Of a stretch of DNA of 64,000 bases, positions 9,268-17,433 are shown piece after piece; within the stretch, counting starts at the first letter, position 1; each line of letters begins with the position of its first letter. Where the stretch lies: NCBI GenBank assembly GCA_023381515.1, contig JAMCQI010000049.1:1-64000 (forward strand). Direction: 5' to 3'. A program made the position numbers and the translations under genes. The notes under the pieces are model-generated. The model was not told the DNA's origin. It searched no databases and saw nothing but the letters and a program-made list of their open reading frames with translations. Source of the DNA: Chloroflexota bacterium (lineage in GTDB: Bacteria > Chloroflexota > Anaerolineae > UBA4142).

Positions 9268-10035
9268 ATGGCTGGATTATATGAACAGAGTCCTTATCCT
9301 GGAAAACTGATCGTCGTCGAAGGAATCGATGGTTCCGGCAAAAGTACCCAGGCCCAGTTGCTGCAGAAATGGTTGGCCAGTTCCGGCGTTTCCGTCTTTT
9401 TCACGGAATGGAATTCCTCGCCGCTTGTCAAAGCGGCGACCAAAATGGGCAAGAAGAAAGACCTCTTGACGCCCACAACCTTTAGTCTCCTTCACGCCAC
9501 TGATTTTGCCGACCGCTTTGTCTATCAAATCGTCCCTCCGCTGAAAGCCGGCATGGTAGTCATTGCCGATCGCTATGTGTTTACCGCTTTCGCCCGTGAC
9601 ACGGCGCGGGGGGTCGACCCAAAATGGGTCCGCGAGGTGTACAGCTTTGCCGTGAGGCCGGATGTGAGCTTTTACTTTCGGGTCCCCATCCAAGTGTCTA
9701 TTGACCGATTGATGAACGCGCGCCGAAAGATCAAATACTACGAGGCGGGCATGGACCTGGGTCTCTCCAGAGATGTGCAAGAGTCCTATTACCTATTTCA
9801 GAACCGGGTCCTTGACGAATACGACAAGATGAGTGAAGAATTCGCTTTTCACGTCACGAACGCAGAAGAGGCGATCGACATTCAGCAACGCCAGATGCGG
9901 CGAAACGTGGAAACCGAGCTGAGCGATTACTTTGTGCGCTATCAACTGGCCTTGCGTCAGGAGGAAGAGGACACGCAAGAGCTGCCTGCGGTCGAGCCTG
10001 CCACAGCGGGAGGAGACGGAGGGGAAATGTCATGA
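9268..10035 (+). CDS. Thymidylate-kinase-like P-loop kinase, intact Walker A
   Basis: 255 aa. It has a canonical P-loop GIDGSGKSTQ near residue 20 and a DRY motif in DRYVFTAFARD near residue 105. That motif differs from the DRYxxSxxAYQ of standard dTMP kinases, so the nucleotide specificity is uncertain. A lid-like Arg-rich stretch (NARRKIKYYEAG) follows at about residue 150. Length exceeds the usual 205-215 aa owing to an acidic C-terminal extension. Its stop overlaps the start of the next gene by four bases (ATGA), and that gene encodes a paralogue, so the two are translationally coupled and may form a heterodimer. Confidence 0.8.
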   Translation: MAGLYEQSPYPGKLIVVEGIDGSGKSTQAQLLQKWLASSGVSVFFTEWNSSPLVKAATKMGKKKDLLTPTTFSLLHATDFADRFVYQIVPPLKAGMVVIADRYVFTAFARDTARGVDPKWVREVYSFAVRPDVSFYFRVPIQVSIDRLMNARRKIKYYEAGMDLGLSRDVQESYYLFQNRVLDEYDKMSEEFAFHVTNAEEAIDIQQRQMRRNVETELSDYFVRYQLALRQEEEDTQELPAVEPATAGGDGGEMS

Positions 10036-10793
10036 CGGAACCGCGCACTTTTATCGGCCGCGGCCTGCCCTATGTCGATATTCGCGATCTCAGGGGCCGT
10101 CTCATCGTCATCGAAGGAAGTGACGCGGTAGGTCGCAGCACTCAGATCCGGCTCCTCCGTGACTGGCTTGAAGTGGAAGGCCTCGCCGCCATTGAGACGG
10201 GCTGGACGCGATCGCCTCTCGTCAAGGACACCATCAACCTAGCCAAAGAAGGGCACATGATGAATGTGCTCACGTTGAACTTGCTCTATGCAACCGATTT
10301 TGCCGATCGACTGGAGCACGAGATCATCCCGGCACTGCGAGCCGGCTTTATCGTCCTTTCGGACCGCTATGTTTATACGGCCTTTGCCCGAGCGATTGTG
10401 CGCGGCGCGGACCCCCAGTGGATGCGAGAAATTTTTGGCTTTGCCCTTCAGCCGGACTTGGTCCTCTATTTGAAAGCAGACGCCAAGACCCTTTTCCGGC
10501 GATCTCTCCTTTCCAAGGGGCTGGACTATTGGGAGTCCGGGCGGGATCAGAACCCCGGTCTCGACCCCTACGATAGCTTTTTGCGCTACCAGACCCGGCT
10601 CCTAAGGGAGTTTGACCACCTGGCAAAAGATTACAATTTTGTGGTCATCAACGCGCGACGGAGCGTGAACGCCGTCCAGAAGGCACTCAGGGAGAATGTT
10701 GCGGCGGCGATTCCAAGCCTGAAGACAAGCAGTATGAAATTGAACGCGAACACGCCGCAGACAAACACCAATGTGCCGATGGTCCCATCCTAA
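10032..10793 (+). CDS. Thymidylate-kinase-like paralogue with altered P-loop
   Basis: 253 aa, coupled to the preceding paralogue by an ATGA overlap. The two share the same layout: P-loop region, TRSPLVKDTINLAK segment, DFADRLEHEI, DRYVYTAFARA and a lid helix. Here the Walker A reads GSDAVGRSTQ, so the usual Lys is replaced by Arg and the motif lacks its central Ser-Gly. This would be expected to weaken ATP use. A regulatory or structural partner of the upstream kinase is a reasonable inference. The C-terminal tail is Asn/Thr-rich. A perfect inverted repeat follows the stop. Confidence 0.8.
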   Translation: MTEPRTFIGRGLPYVDIRDLRGRLIVIEGSDAVGRSTQIRLLRDWLEVEGLAAIETGWTRSPLVKDTINLAKEGHMMNVLTLNLLYATDFADRLEHEIIPALRAGFIVLSDRYVYTAFARAIVRGADPQWMREIFGFALQPDLVLYLKADAKTLFRRSLLSKGLDYWESGRDQNPGLDPYDSFLRYQTRLLREFDHLAKDYNFVVINARRSVNAVQKALRENVAAAIPSLKTSSMKLNANTPQTNTNVPMVPS

Positions 10794-10795
10794 AT

Positions 10796-10829
10796 GAGAA
10801 ACCTGGTTTCCCTCGAAACCAGGTTTCTC
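10796..10829. terminator. Perfect 14-bp inverted repeat between convergent genes (bidirectional terminator-like)
   Basis: GAGAAACCTGGTTT and AAACCAGGTTTCTC pair perfectly around CCCTCG, directly between the converging kinase paralogue and PPK2 genes. T-tracts are weak on both sides, so termination strength is uncertain. Confidence 0.65.
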
Positions 10830-10838
10830 GCTTGTCTC

Positions 10839-11642
10839 TCACTTGATTACAATTTTGTCGAGATCGAGATCGGGCCGTGGATAGGACATGTGTAATTCCT
10901 CCAGTACCTTGACAATCACGGTCGAGACCACCAGGTTACGGTACCATTTGTGATTCGCGGGGACGATGTACCAGGGCGCTCGCTCGGTGCTCGTGGCCGT
11001 AATCGCATCTGCATAGGCTTTCATGTATTCGGGCCATAATTCTCTTTCCTTCAAGTCGGCCGCGTTAAATTTCCACTGCTTTTTGGGCTCGTCGAGTCTC
11101 GCTTCCAGGCGCCTTTTCTGTTCGTCCCGGCTGATATTCAGATAGAACTTGACAATCTTGGTCCCTTCGTTCGCGAGCAAATGCTCCCAGTGGTTGATTT
11201 CGATGTAGCGCTCGCGCCACACCTCCGGGGGAACTAGACGGTGGACACGCTCGATCAGCACCCCTTCGTAATGGCTCCGGTTAAAGATCACTATTTCGCC
11301 ATTGCCCGGTGTCTGCTTGTGCTCGCGCCAAAGGAAATCATGATCCCTCTCCTCTTGGGTTGGCACCTTGAAATTGGCCACCCGGACTCCTTGGGGATTG
11401 ACTCCCTGAAAGACGTGATGGATGGTCCCGTCTTTGCCGCCCGTGTCCATCGCCTGGAGAATCACCAGCAACTTGTTCTTGTGCTCTGCGTACAATAGCT
11501 CCTGCAAGTCGCTCAGCTTTTGGATGAGCACTGTCAATTCGTCTTCCGCCTCGCCCTTGTCGCCCCGATAGCCGCTCTTGTCGTCGGGGTCCCAATCATT
11601 TAGGTCTACGCGGCTGTCCGGCTTGACGCGGTATTTTTCCAT
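10839..11642 (-). CDS. ppk2: Polyphosphate kinase 2 (PPK2 family nucleotide phosphotransferase)
   Basis: 267 aa from ATG 11642, which has AAAGGAGAAACG directly upstream; a longer frame to 11699 lacks support. The N-terminal KYRVKPDSRVDLNDWDPDD stretch, Walker A in AMDTGGKDGTIHHV (about residue 70), the FNRSHYEGVLIERVH Walker B region (about residue 130) and the lid stretch with RRLEARL identify PPK2. The opening and length fit the class III type that can phosphorylate AMP and ADP from polyphosphate; the subclass is inferred. It is a soluble enzyme. It converges on the two thymidylate-kinase-like genes and diverges from the EEP gene. Confidence 0.93.
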   Translation of the reverse strand: MEKYRVKPDSRVDLNDWDPDDKSGYRGDKGEAEDELTVLIQKLSDLQELLYAEHKNKLLVILQAMDTGGKDGTIHHVFQGVNPQGVRVANFKVPTQEERDHDFLWREHKQTPGNGEIVIFNRSHYEGVLIERVHRLVPPEVWRERYIEINHWEHLLANEGTKIVKFYLNISRDEQKRRLEARLDEPKKQWKFNAADLKERELWPEYMKAYADAITATSTERAPWYIVPANHKWYRNLVVSTVIVKVLEELHMSYPRPDLDLDKIVIK

Positions 11643-11744
11643 CGTTTCTCCTTTCAACTTTCTTTCTGGATTGTGCCTGGACGGGTTGAAACCTGCCAAA
11701 CTGACACGTCAAGAATCAGAGTACGTTATAGGGTGTGGAGATTC

Positions 11745-12518
11745 ATGACCGAGAGTCTGCGCCTCTGCACGTGGAACTTGCACCTTGGGCTCGAACTTGG
11801 AACCCTTTTGCAGGCGGTGACAACCTACCCCGATTTTCGTGATCTGGACCTGCTGGCACTCCAGGAAGCCTCGATCCATTCGGACCTGGAAGACGCACGC
11901 GCCTTGGCGCAAGCCTTGGGGCCTTCCTACGATTGCCATCAGGTGACTGCGCACTTGCTCGGCACTCGGGCGCAGGCAAACGCACTGGTCTGGAACCGAG
12001 AGCGTGTACGCATTGACAATACGGATACCGTTCTCCTGCCGCGCGTACGCCAGGTGAGGCTGCCGCGTGCCGAGCGCACCTTTCTCTGCGCACTGCCTCA
12101 ACAACAACGCATCGGCGTCATTGGCGAAGGGTCCATCGGCGGTGAGGCGCTTCGATTTTACGTCGCCCATCTCGATGTTCTCGGGTTGGAATACAAGCGC
12201 GAGCAATTCTATCGCATTCTCAGTGATTTGCACAATCGCCCCCCCACGGACCTGACCATCCTCGCCGGCGACATGAACACATTTCGAATTCGCTCGAGGC
12301 CTTCCTGGGCAAGCCTGACAAGGGCGGCGGAGGCGGAAGGTCTGCAAGATCTGACGAGCGAAATTCGCTGGACGCACAGCGTGCGGCGCGTGCACTTTCG
12401 GCAAAAGCTCGACGCCATTTGGGTCAAGAGCATCCGGCCCTTTCAGTACCGTTCGTGGAGCTTGGATATTCGGGGGTCGGACCACATTCCGGTCTTTGCG
12501 CAAGTCACATTTCGCTAG
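11745..12518 (+). CDS. Endonuclease/exonuclease/phosphatase (EEP) family protein
   Basis: 257 aa from ATG 11745, four bases after GGAG. Catalytic signatures of the DNase I/EEP fold are in order: RLCTWNLHLG (Asn), LLALQEAS (Glu), ILAGDMNTFR (Asp and Asn), KLDAIWVK (Asp) and a terminal GSDHIPV (Asp-His). No signal peptide is visible, so it is probably cytoplasmic. Family members cleave DNA, phosphodiesters or phosphoinositides; the substrate here cannot be told. It is followed after nine bases by an AlkP-superfamily gene, suggesting the two act on related phosphoesters. Confidence 0.88.
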   Translation: MTESLRLCTWNLHLGLELGTLLQAVTTYPDFRDLDLLALQEASIHSDLEDARALAQALGPSYDCHQVTAHLLGTRAQANALVWNRERVRIDNTDTVLLPRVRQVRLPRAERTFLCALPQQQRIGVIGEGSIGGEALRFYVAHLDVLGLEYKREQFYRILSDLHNRPPTDLTILAGDMNTFRIRSRPSWASLTRAAEAEGLQDLTSEIRWTHSVRRVHFRQKLDAIWVKSIRPFQYRSWSLDIRGSDHIPVFAQVTFR

Positions 12519-12527
12519 GGGCAAGCT

Positions 12528-14006
12528 GTGGGCAAGCAGGGATTAGCCATCCTGCACGTGGATGGGCTGAGCTACCGTTATCTCCTCAAGGCGCTGGAGC
12601 AAGGCCGCATGCCTTTTGTCAAGCATCTTGTTGACGAGGAAGGCTATGAGGTGCTCCGCTACCGCTGTGGGATTCCTTCGACGACCCCTTTTGCTCAAGC
12701 GGGAATCTTGTACGGCGATAATTCCGAAATACCTTCGTTCCGCTGGTGGGATAAGCAATCTGGACTTGAGGTCAGCTTCGGCGGCATGTCGACCTTCAAG
12801 CATGTCGCCCACAAGTACTTTGGTGGCAGCGATCCCTTGGTGCGGGACGGCGCATCCATCGCCACCTGTTTCCCTTCCGCCGCCGCGGCGACCTATCGCC
12901 TGGCGTATCGGGAGCATGGCTATTCTATGAATCGCCCTCCCTTTTCCCAGAAACGGGCACTCGCGAACTGGGCGTTGAATCCTCTGCACCTTCTGGACTG
13001 GACCTGGCGCGGCTTGCTCCAAATCTGGAAAGCCAATCTGCAATATTGGCGCACGCTCTTGAGCGGCCGCCCGGCCGCCAAGATGTACATCGTCTCCGAC
13101 ATGCTTGAAGAGATCCTCTTGCACCAATTGACCCGCTTTGCGACCGTCGAGGCAATGCAAGAGGGCTATGCCAGCATCTATGCCGCCTTCTATGCTTATG
13201 ATGAGACCGCCCATGCTTTTGGCCCCGAATCGGATTATTCGTTCCGCATTCTGCGCCATATTGACAATACCATCCGCCGTATCGCAGCCAATCGACAAGG
13301 TAAGGCTGACGGACGCGATTACGAGCTGGTCATTCTCTCCGACCACGGGCAAGTGGAGACGGTCCCCTTCGACCGTCAATACGGCCATCGGTTGGGCGAG
13401 ATCGTCTCCGAGTGGCTGCCGACTTTCGAGGTCGAGGAACTAAAAGGAAAAAGGTTTACGCCCAAGGCAGCGATCGACGGTCACATTCTTCTCACTTTTT
13501 CCGGCGGTCTCGCCCATTGGTATTTCAAGGACATCTCCTGGCGCCTGGGATATGATGAAATCGAGGAACGCTTCCCGGGCCTGGTCGCTAAAGTAGCCGG
13601 CACGCCGGGCATTGGCTTTGTCCTGTTGCGCAATGGCGACGAGAACCATATTCTCACGAGCAAGGCTCACTTTCGCTTTGACGCGGAGGGGAGGCTACCA
13701 CGCGGGGCACGCGATTTCCTCGCAAGATACGATGAACCCGATGTCCTCGCGTGTCAACTGGACCGCTTGAATTCATTTCACAGGTCGGGCGACATGATTC
13801 TCTTTGGCGAATACCTGGACGACCATCAGATAAACTTTGAGAATCAGGTAGGCGGGCACGGATCGGTAGGTGGGGAGCAGTTGTTTCCATTTATATTGGC
13901 AAAACGCGAATGGAAATTCAATACGGCTGATGTCATTGGCTCCTACCAGCTTTATCCGCTCCTCAAGCGCCTCAGGGACAAGCTCGTCGTTCCCGGGATG
14001 GGCTAA
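12528..14006 (+). CDS. Alkaline-phosphatase-superfamily phosphodiesterase/phosphatase
   Basis: 492 aa from GTG 12528, with AGGGG overlapping the upstream stop. Metal-site motifs are visible: HVDGLS (Asp, residue about 9), PSTTPFAQAGILYG (Thr nucleophile candidate), YDETAHAFGPESDY (Asp and His), ILSDHGQ (Asp-His) and GGHGSVGG (His near the end). There is no clear signal peptide. The fold is that of type I phosphodiesterase/nucleotide pyrophosphatases. Its stop overlaps by four bases, tail to tail, with the DoxX gene. The substrate is unknown, but the EEP partner and the polyphosphate genes nearby suggest phosphate scavenging or turnover. Confidence 0.82.
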   Translation: MGKQGLAILHVDGLSYRYLLKALEQGRMPFVKHLVDEEGYEVLRYRCGIPSTTPFAQAGILYGDNSEIPSFRWWDKQSGLEVSFGGMSTFKHVAHKYFGGSDPLVRDGASIATCFPSAAAATYRLAYREHGYSMNRPPFSQKRALANWALNPLHLLDWTWRGLLQIWKANLQYWRTLLSGRPAAKMYIVSDMLEEILLHQLTRFATVEAMQEGYASIYAAFYAYDETAHAFGPESDYSFRILRHIDNTIRRIAANRQGKADGRDYELVILSDHGQVETVPFDRQYGHRLGEIVSEWLPTFEVEELKGKRFTPKAAIDGHILLTFSGGLAHWYFKDISWRLGYDEIEERFPGLVAKVAGTPGIGFVLLRNGDENHILTSKAHFRFDAEGRLPRGARDFLARYDEPDVLACQLDRLNSFHRSGDMILFGEYLDDHQINFENQVGGHGSVGGEQLFPFILAKREWKFNTADVIGSYQLYPLLKRLRDKLVVPGMG

Positions 14007-14593
14007 TCGGAAACCGCCTTTGAGCCGGTCGCGCCCCGCTCTCGCAAGACGAATCCGGGTTTCCACGGAGTGCCGAGCGCCGGAAGCAGCCACCGGTCCA
14101 GGCCCCAAAACCCTGCGGTTTTCCAGGCCAGGATTAACAAGACGGAGAGGCTGAAGAAGACCGGGTTGACGCTCGCCGTGCCTGCCATCATATAGTTCCA
14201 ATTCATAAACCCGCCGATGAACGCCGCGAGCCCGGTGAAAGCGCCCAGTACCAGGCAAATACCCACGATCAATTCGCCGGCCACGACAACCTTGGCAAAC
14301 CAGGTGTAGGCCCCGGTATCGAGGAGCAACTGAAGGAACGATCGATACCAGTCGAAAGTAACTACGGGTTTCGGTTCAGTTGCGATAGCGCTCGTCCAAA
14401 AGCCTTTGAGCGCGCTCCCCGTGCGGACCCAGGCGGGATTGTTTAGCTTCTCAAATCCAGATGTGATCCAGCTGTACCCAAGATAGAGACGAACGATCAG
14501 CCAGGGCCAGGCCATCCGAGTGTCAGCAAAGACGAACCGGGCGATCGGAGGATCGGCCACCTGGACCACATGGTGTTCAGAGACTCTTGCCAT
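14003..14593 (-). CDS. DoxX family membrane protein
   Basis: 196 aa from ATG 14593, which is preceded by AAGGGAGGAAAGCTT; an upstream start at 14644 lacks such a site. Four hydrophobic helices are visible, with the RLYLGYSWITSGFEKL segment in helix 1 and VAGELIVGICLVLGAFTGLAAFIGG in the middle, matching DoxX/DoxD (related to the thiosulfate:quinone oxidoreductase small subunit). The family acts in the cytoplasmic membrane, often in redox or detoxification roles; the partner here is unknown. It converges on the AlkP-family gene with a four-base overlap. Confidence 0.85.
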   Translation of the reverse strand: MARVSEHHVVQVADPPIARFVFADTRMAWPWLIVRLYLGYSWITSGFEKLNNPAWVRTGSALKGFWTSAIATEPKPVVTFDWYRSFLQLLLDTGAYTWFAKVVVAGELIVGICLVLGAFTGLAAFIGGFMNWNYMMAGTASVNPVFFSLSVLLILAWKTAGFWGLDRWLLPALGTPWKPGFVLRERGATGSKAVSD

Positions 14594-14676
14594 AAGCTTT
14601 CCTCCCTTGCAAAGCCGTTTATGTGCTAAAACGAACGCGGCCACGATTTATGACCGCGTAGATTGGCTGCGATCGG

Positions 14677-14705
14677 TTGACAAAGCGTCAAGAATACGCT
14701 GTAAT
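14677..14705 (+). promoter_or_regulatory. Sigma70-like promoter for the TIGR01777 epimerase gene
   Basis: A perfect TTGACA (14677-14682), a 17-bp spacer and TGTAAT (14700-14705) lie 59 bp before ATG 14765. Confidence 0.75.
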
Positions 14706-14764
14706 ACGTTCTACTGCTGCAATCGAAGGCGGCGACTCTAGCTCACGCTGCAGAAGGAGGCCTC

Positions 14765-15709
14765 ATGAGCCGTATCATCATCACGGGTGGGACCGGTTTG
14801 ATCGGGCGCGCCCTAGCCTTTGAACTCGCCGCGGCCGAGAACGAGGTGATCATCCTCAGCCGTCATGCGAGCGGCGCTTACAACCTGCCCCAGAGTGCTC
14901 GCGTCCACGCCTGGGACGCCAAAACCGCCGAGGGTTGGAGTGCGCTCGCGAGCGGAGCCGCGGCGATCGTGAATTTAGCCGGAGAAAGTATCGCGCCGAT
15001 GCCGTGGACCGCCGAGCGGAGGCGGCGCATCCTCCAGAGCCGCGTCGATGCAGGACGCGCAGTGGTAGAGGCAGTCCGGGCTGCGGAGGTCAAGCCGCGC
15101 GTGGTGATCCAAGCTTCGGCGGTCGGGTATTACGGTTTGTGCGGGGATGAACAGGTGACCGAAGAGACCCCGCCCGGCGATGATTTTCTAGCGCACGTCT
15201 GCCGTGACTGGGAAGAATCCTCGGCACCCTTGGAGCAACTCGGAGTCCGCCGAGTCATCATTCGGACCGGGCTCGTCCTCAGCCGAGACGGCGGTGTTTT
15301 TCCGCTCATCGCAATGCCGTTTCGATTTTTCGTGGGGGGGCGGATTGGCAATGGGCGACAATACACGCCTTGGATACACATCGTCGACCACGCGCGTGCG
15401 ATTTGCTTTCTCATCGGCAAAGCGACGGCGAATGGCCCCCTTAACCTGACGGCGCCCAATCCCGTGACCAATGCAGAATTCAGTCGCGCGCTGGGCGAGA
15501 CGATGGGGCGGCCCGCGCTCATTCCAACTCCCGGCTTTGCCCTACGCCTCGTATTCGGGGATATGGCCAAATTGATGCTTCTGGGAGGCCAGCGTGCAGT
15601 TCCGAAACACTTGCAGGAAATGGGTTTCCAATTTCGTTTCCCCGACCTGCAATCTGCGCTGTCGGACCTGCTCCGCCCTGCCAAAGAGAGCGCGCTCCCC
15701 ACTCAGTAG
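14765..15709 (+). CDS. TIGR01777 family epimerase (extended SDR, YfcH-like)
   Basis: 314 aa behind GCAGAAGGAGG. It has an N-terminal Rossmann motif TGGTGLIGRALAFEL, IVNLAGESI in the second half of the nucleotide site, ASAVGYYG in place of a classic YxxxK, and the C-terminal DUF1731 segment ending in QEMGFQFRFPDLQSAL. This combination defines the TIGR01777/YfcH family of NAD(P)-dependent sugar-epimerase-like proteins. The natural substrate is unknown. The gene has its own promoter and is monocistronic in appearance. Confidence 0.9.
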   Translation: MSRIIITGGTGLIGRALAFELAAAENEVIILSRHASGAYNLPQSARVHAWDAKTAEGWSALASGAAAIVNLAGESIAPMPWTAERRRRILQSRVDAGRAVVEAVRAAEVKPRVVIQASAVGYYGLCGDEQVTEETPPGDDFLAHVCRDWEESSAPLEQLGVRRVIIRTGLVLSRDGGVFPLIAMPFRFFVGGRIGNGRQYTPWIHIVDHARAICFLIGKATANGPLNLTAPNPVTNAEFSRALGETMGRPALIPTPGFALRLVFGDMAKLMLLGGQRAVPKHLQEMGFQFRFPDLQSALSDLLRPAKESALPTQ

Positions 15710-15930
15710 GGTTGGCGCAAGGCATCCTCGGGCGCCATTGCGAGGTGGATTTCGGGCCGTCCCTGCCGAGTTCGCGGGGCGGGCGTCTGCCCTGCATGGG
15801 CCCGCGGGAATGAGCCCCCTGCGCAATCTCACCAAGCCGGGGTGACACTGCTTCGTCGGCACAACCCGGCTCCTCGCAGCGACACACGAGTCCTGGCTTG
15901 GCGACTGCCGTGTCCGCTCGGCGAGCGCGG

Positions 15931-15959
15931 TTGTCGCCCAGTTAGACATGGACTATAAT
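15931..15959 (+). promoter_or_regulatory. Promoter giving a leaderless nitroreductase mRNA
   Basis: TTGTCG (15931-15936), a 17-bp spacer and a perfect TATAAT (15954-15959). The -10 ends six bases before ATG 15966, so the transcript would begin at or next to the start codon. Confidence 0.75.
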
Positions 15960-15965
15960 TGAGGC

Positions 15966-16499
15966 ATGGATACTTTTCAAGCGATCAGAACCCTGCGAGC
16001 GGTCCGGCAGTACACAGACGCACCGGTAAGCGATCCCATCATCGGGCGAGTTCTGGAAGCCGGACGATGGGCTGGCAGCGCCAAGAACACACAGCCCTGG
16101 CAGTTTATCTTGGTCAAAGAACGCGAAACGCTGGACCGCTTGGCCGAATGTGGGGTCTATGCCAGCCACCTGAGGGAAGCGGCTTTTGCCATTGTCCTCA
16201 TCACCGAGGGAACCAAAAGGGCGGATTTTGACAGCGGCCGCTGCGTTGAGAACATGATGCTCGCCGGGTGGAATGACGGCGTTGGGTCGTGCATCGCCTC
16301 AATGCACCGAGAAGCAGAGGCCAAGCAGGTGCTGGACATCCCCGACTCCTTCCGGCTTCAACAAGTTGTCGCTTTTGGCTATCCCCGTCCGAACGTCGAG
16401 CCCACTATTGAGGGGAGACCTCTTAAGGATGTCCTCGCCACCACCGGGCGCAAGCCGCTGGAAGACTTGGTGCACCGTGAAAAGTGGGGAGGACGATGA
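15966..16499 (+). CDS. Nitroreductase family FMN-dependent oxidoreductase
   Basis: 177 aa. The N-terminal TLRAVRQYTDAPV and EAGRWAGSAKNTQPWQFILV segments carry the FMN-binding Arg and Asn typical of the nitroreductase fold. The middle contains RCVENMMLAGWNDGVGSCIASM and the end VVAFGYPRP, as in single-domain NADH/NADPH flavin reductases. It probably reduces nitro-compounds, quinones or a dedicated cofactor substrate as a homodimer. The start is fixed by the promoter, whose -10 is only six bases upstream. A 22-bp perfect palindrome separates it from fpg. Confidence 0.88.
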   Translation: MDTFQAIRTLRAVRQYTDAPVSDPIIGRVLEAGRWAGSAKNTQPWQFILVKERETLDRLAECGVYASHLREAAFAIVLITEGTKRADFDSGRCVENMMLAGWNDGVGSCIASMHREAEAKQVLDIPDSFRLQQVVAFGYPRPNVEPTIEGRPLKDVLATTGRKPLEDLVHREKWGGR

Positions 16500-16521
16500 C
16501 AATGAGCCAGCTGGCTCATTG
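16500..16521. repeat. 22-bp perfect palindrome between nitroreductase and fpg
   Basis: Each half is CAATGAGCCAG; the whole dyad is perfect with no spacer. It begins right after the nitroreductase stop and ends five bases before ATG 16527. It could be a repressor operator or an mRNA hairpin controlling fpg translation, because fpg has no clear ribosome-binding site. Confidence 0.7.
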
Positions 16522-16526
16522 ACGCG

Positions 16527-17381
16527 ATGCCAGAGCTGCCGGAAGTTGAGACAACGGTCCGCGATTTACGGCCGCATCTTGTAGGCCTCACGATCATCGG
16601 GGCTCGAGTCGGTTGGCCCCGCAGTATTGCCGCGCCCAGCGCCAGGGAATTCGTGCGGCAGGTCAAGGGCTATGTCATCGCCGATATCCGGCGGCGCGGC
16701 AAATTCCTCGTTTTCTACCTTTCCTCCGCGGTTCCCCGGGACACTGAAACGCCCCAGCGCCGCGACAAATTCCTTTTTGTCCATCTCCGCATGACGGGCG
16801 GTTTCAGGATTGATCCGCGCGCAGTGCGGCGTGACAAGCACGTACACGTCCGCTTTGAGTTGGATAATGGGCAAGAACTGCGGTTTCGGGATCCGCGCAA
16901 ATTCGGCCGGATGTGGCTGGTAAAAGAGCCAAATGCCGTGGTGGGCAAGCTCGGCCCCGAACCGCTGGAGATGACGCAAGGGGAGTTTGTTGCGCTGTTC
17001 GACGGGAGGAGGGGGCAACTCAAACCCCTTTTGATGAACCAGACGTTTCTCGCCGGGCTAGGAAACATCTATGTGGATGAATCACTCTGGTACGCGCGGC
17101 TGCACCCTTTGCGGCGAGCGGAGAGCCTATCGCGGGCGGAGCGAGTCCGCCTGTACCGGGCGGTGCGACGAGTCCTCGCGCGTGCGATTGCCGTCGGCGG
17201 CACGAGCATTGACGTCATGTACAGACGTGTCAACGGCGAGAGCGGCGGCTTTCAGGACAGCCTGCGCGCCTTTGATCGGGAAGCACGTCCCTGCCGCCGC
17301 TGCGGCACGGCCATTGCCAAGATGGTGGTCGGGCAGCGGGGCACTCACTACTGCCCAAAATGCCAATCGCTGGACGTCTGA
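16527..17381 (+). CDS. mutM: Formamidopyrimidine-DNA glycosylase (Fpg/MutM)
   Basis: 284 aa starting MPELPEVETTV. Catalytic Pro2 and Glu3 are present. DKFLFVHLRMTGGF supplies the conserved Lys, NQTFLAGLGNIYVDESLW the helix-two-turn-helix, and the C-terminal zinc finger has the pattern C-x2-C-x16-C-x2-C (CRRCG, CPKCQ). The enzyme excises oxidised purines such as 8-oxoguanine and nicks the abasic site. Length is normal (269-290). The insert around residues 70-80 (SAVPRDTETPQRRD) is slightly longer than in E. coli. Cytoplasmic. Confidence 0.97.
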   Translation: MPELPEVETTVRDLRPHLVGLTIIGARVGWPRSIAAPSAREFVRQVKGYVIADIRRRGKFLVFYLSSAVPRDTETPQRRDKFLFVHLRMTGGFRIDPRAVRRDKHVHVRFELDNGQELRFRDPRKFGRMWLVKEPNAVVGKLGPEPLEMTQGEFVALFDGRRGQLKPLLMNQTFLAGLGNIYVDESLWYARLHPLRRAESLSRAERVRLYRAVRRVLARAIAVGGTSIDVMYRRVNGESGGFQDSLRAFDREARPCRRCGTAIAKMVVGQRGTHYCPKCQSLDV

Positions 17382-17433
17382 ACCGCGAATCCCGAGGAAA
17401 CCGCGACGCTCTGGCCCCGCCGCGACCAAATAG

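Noticed and set aside
5009..14593. Genomic island or prophage
   Set aside because: No integrase, transposase, tRNA-flanked direct repeats or phage genes were seen; codon use looks uniform by eye.
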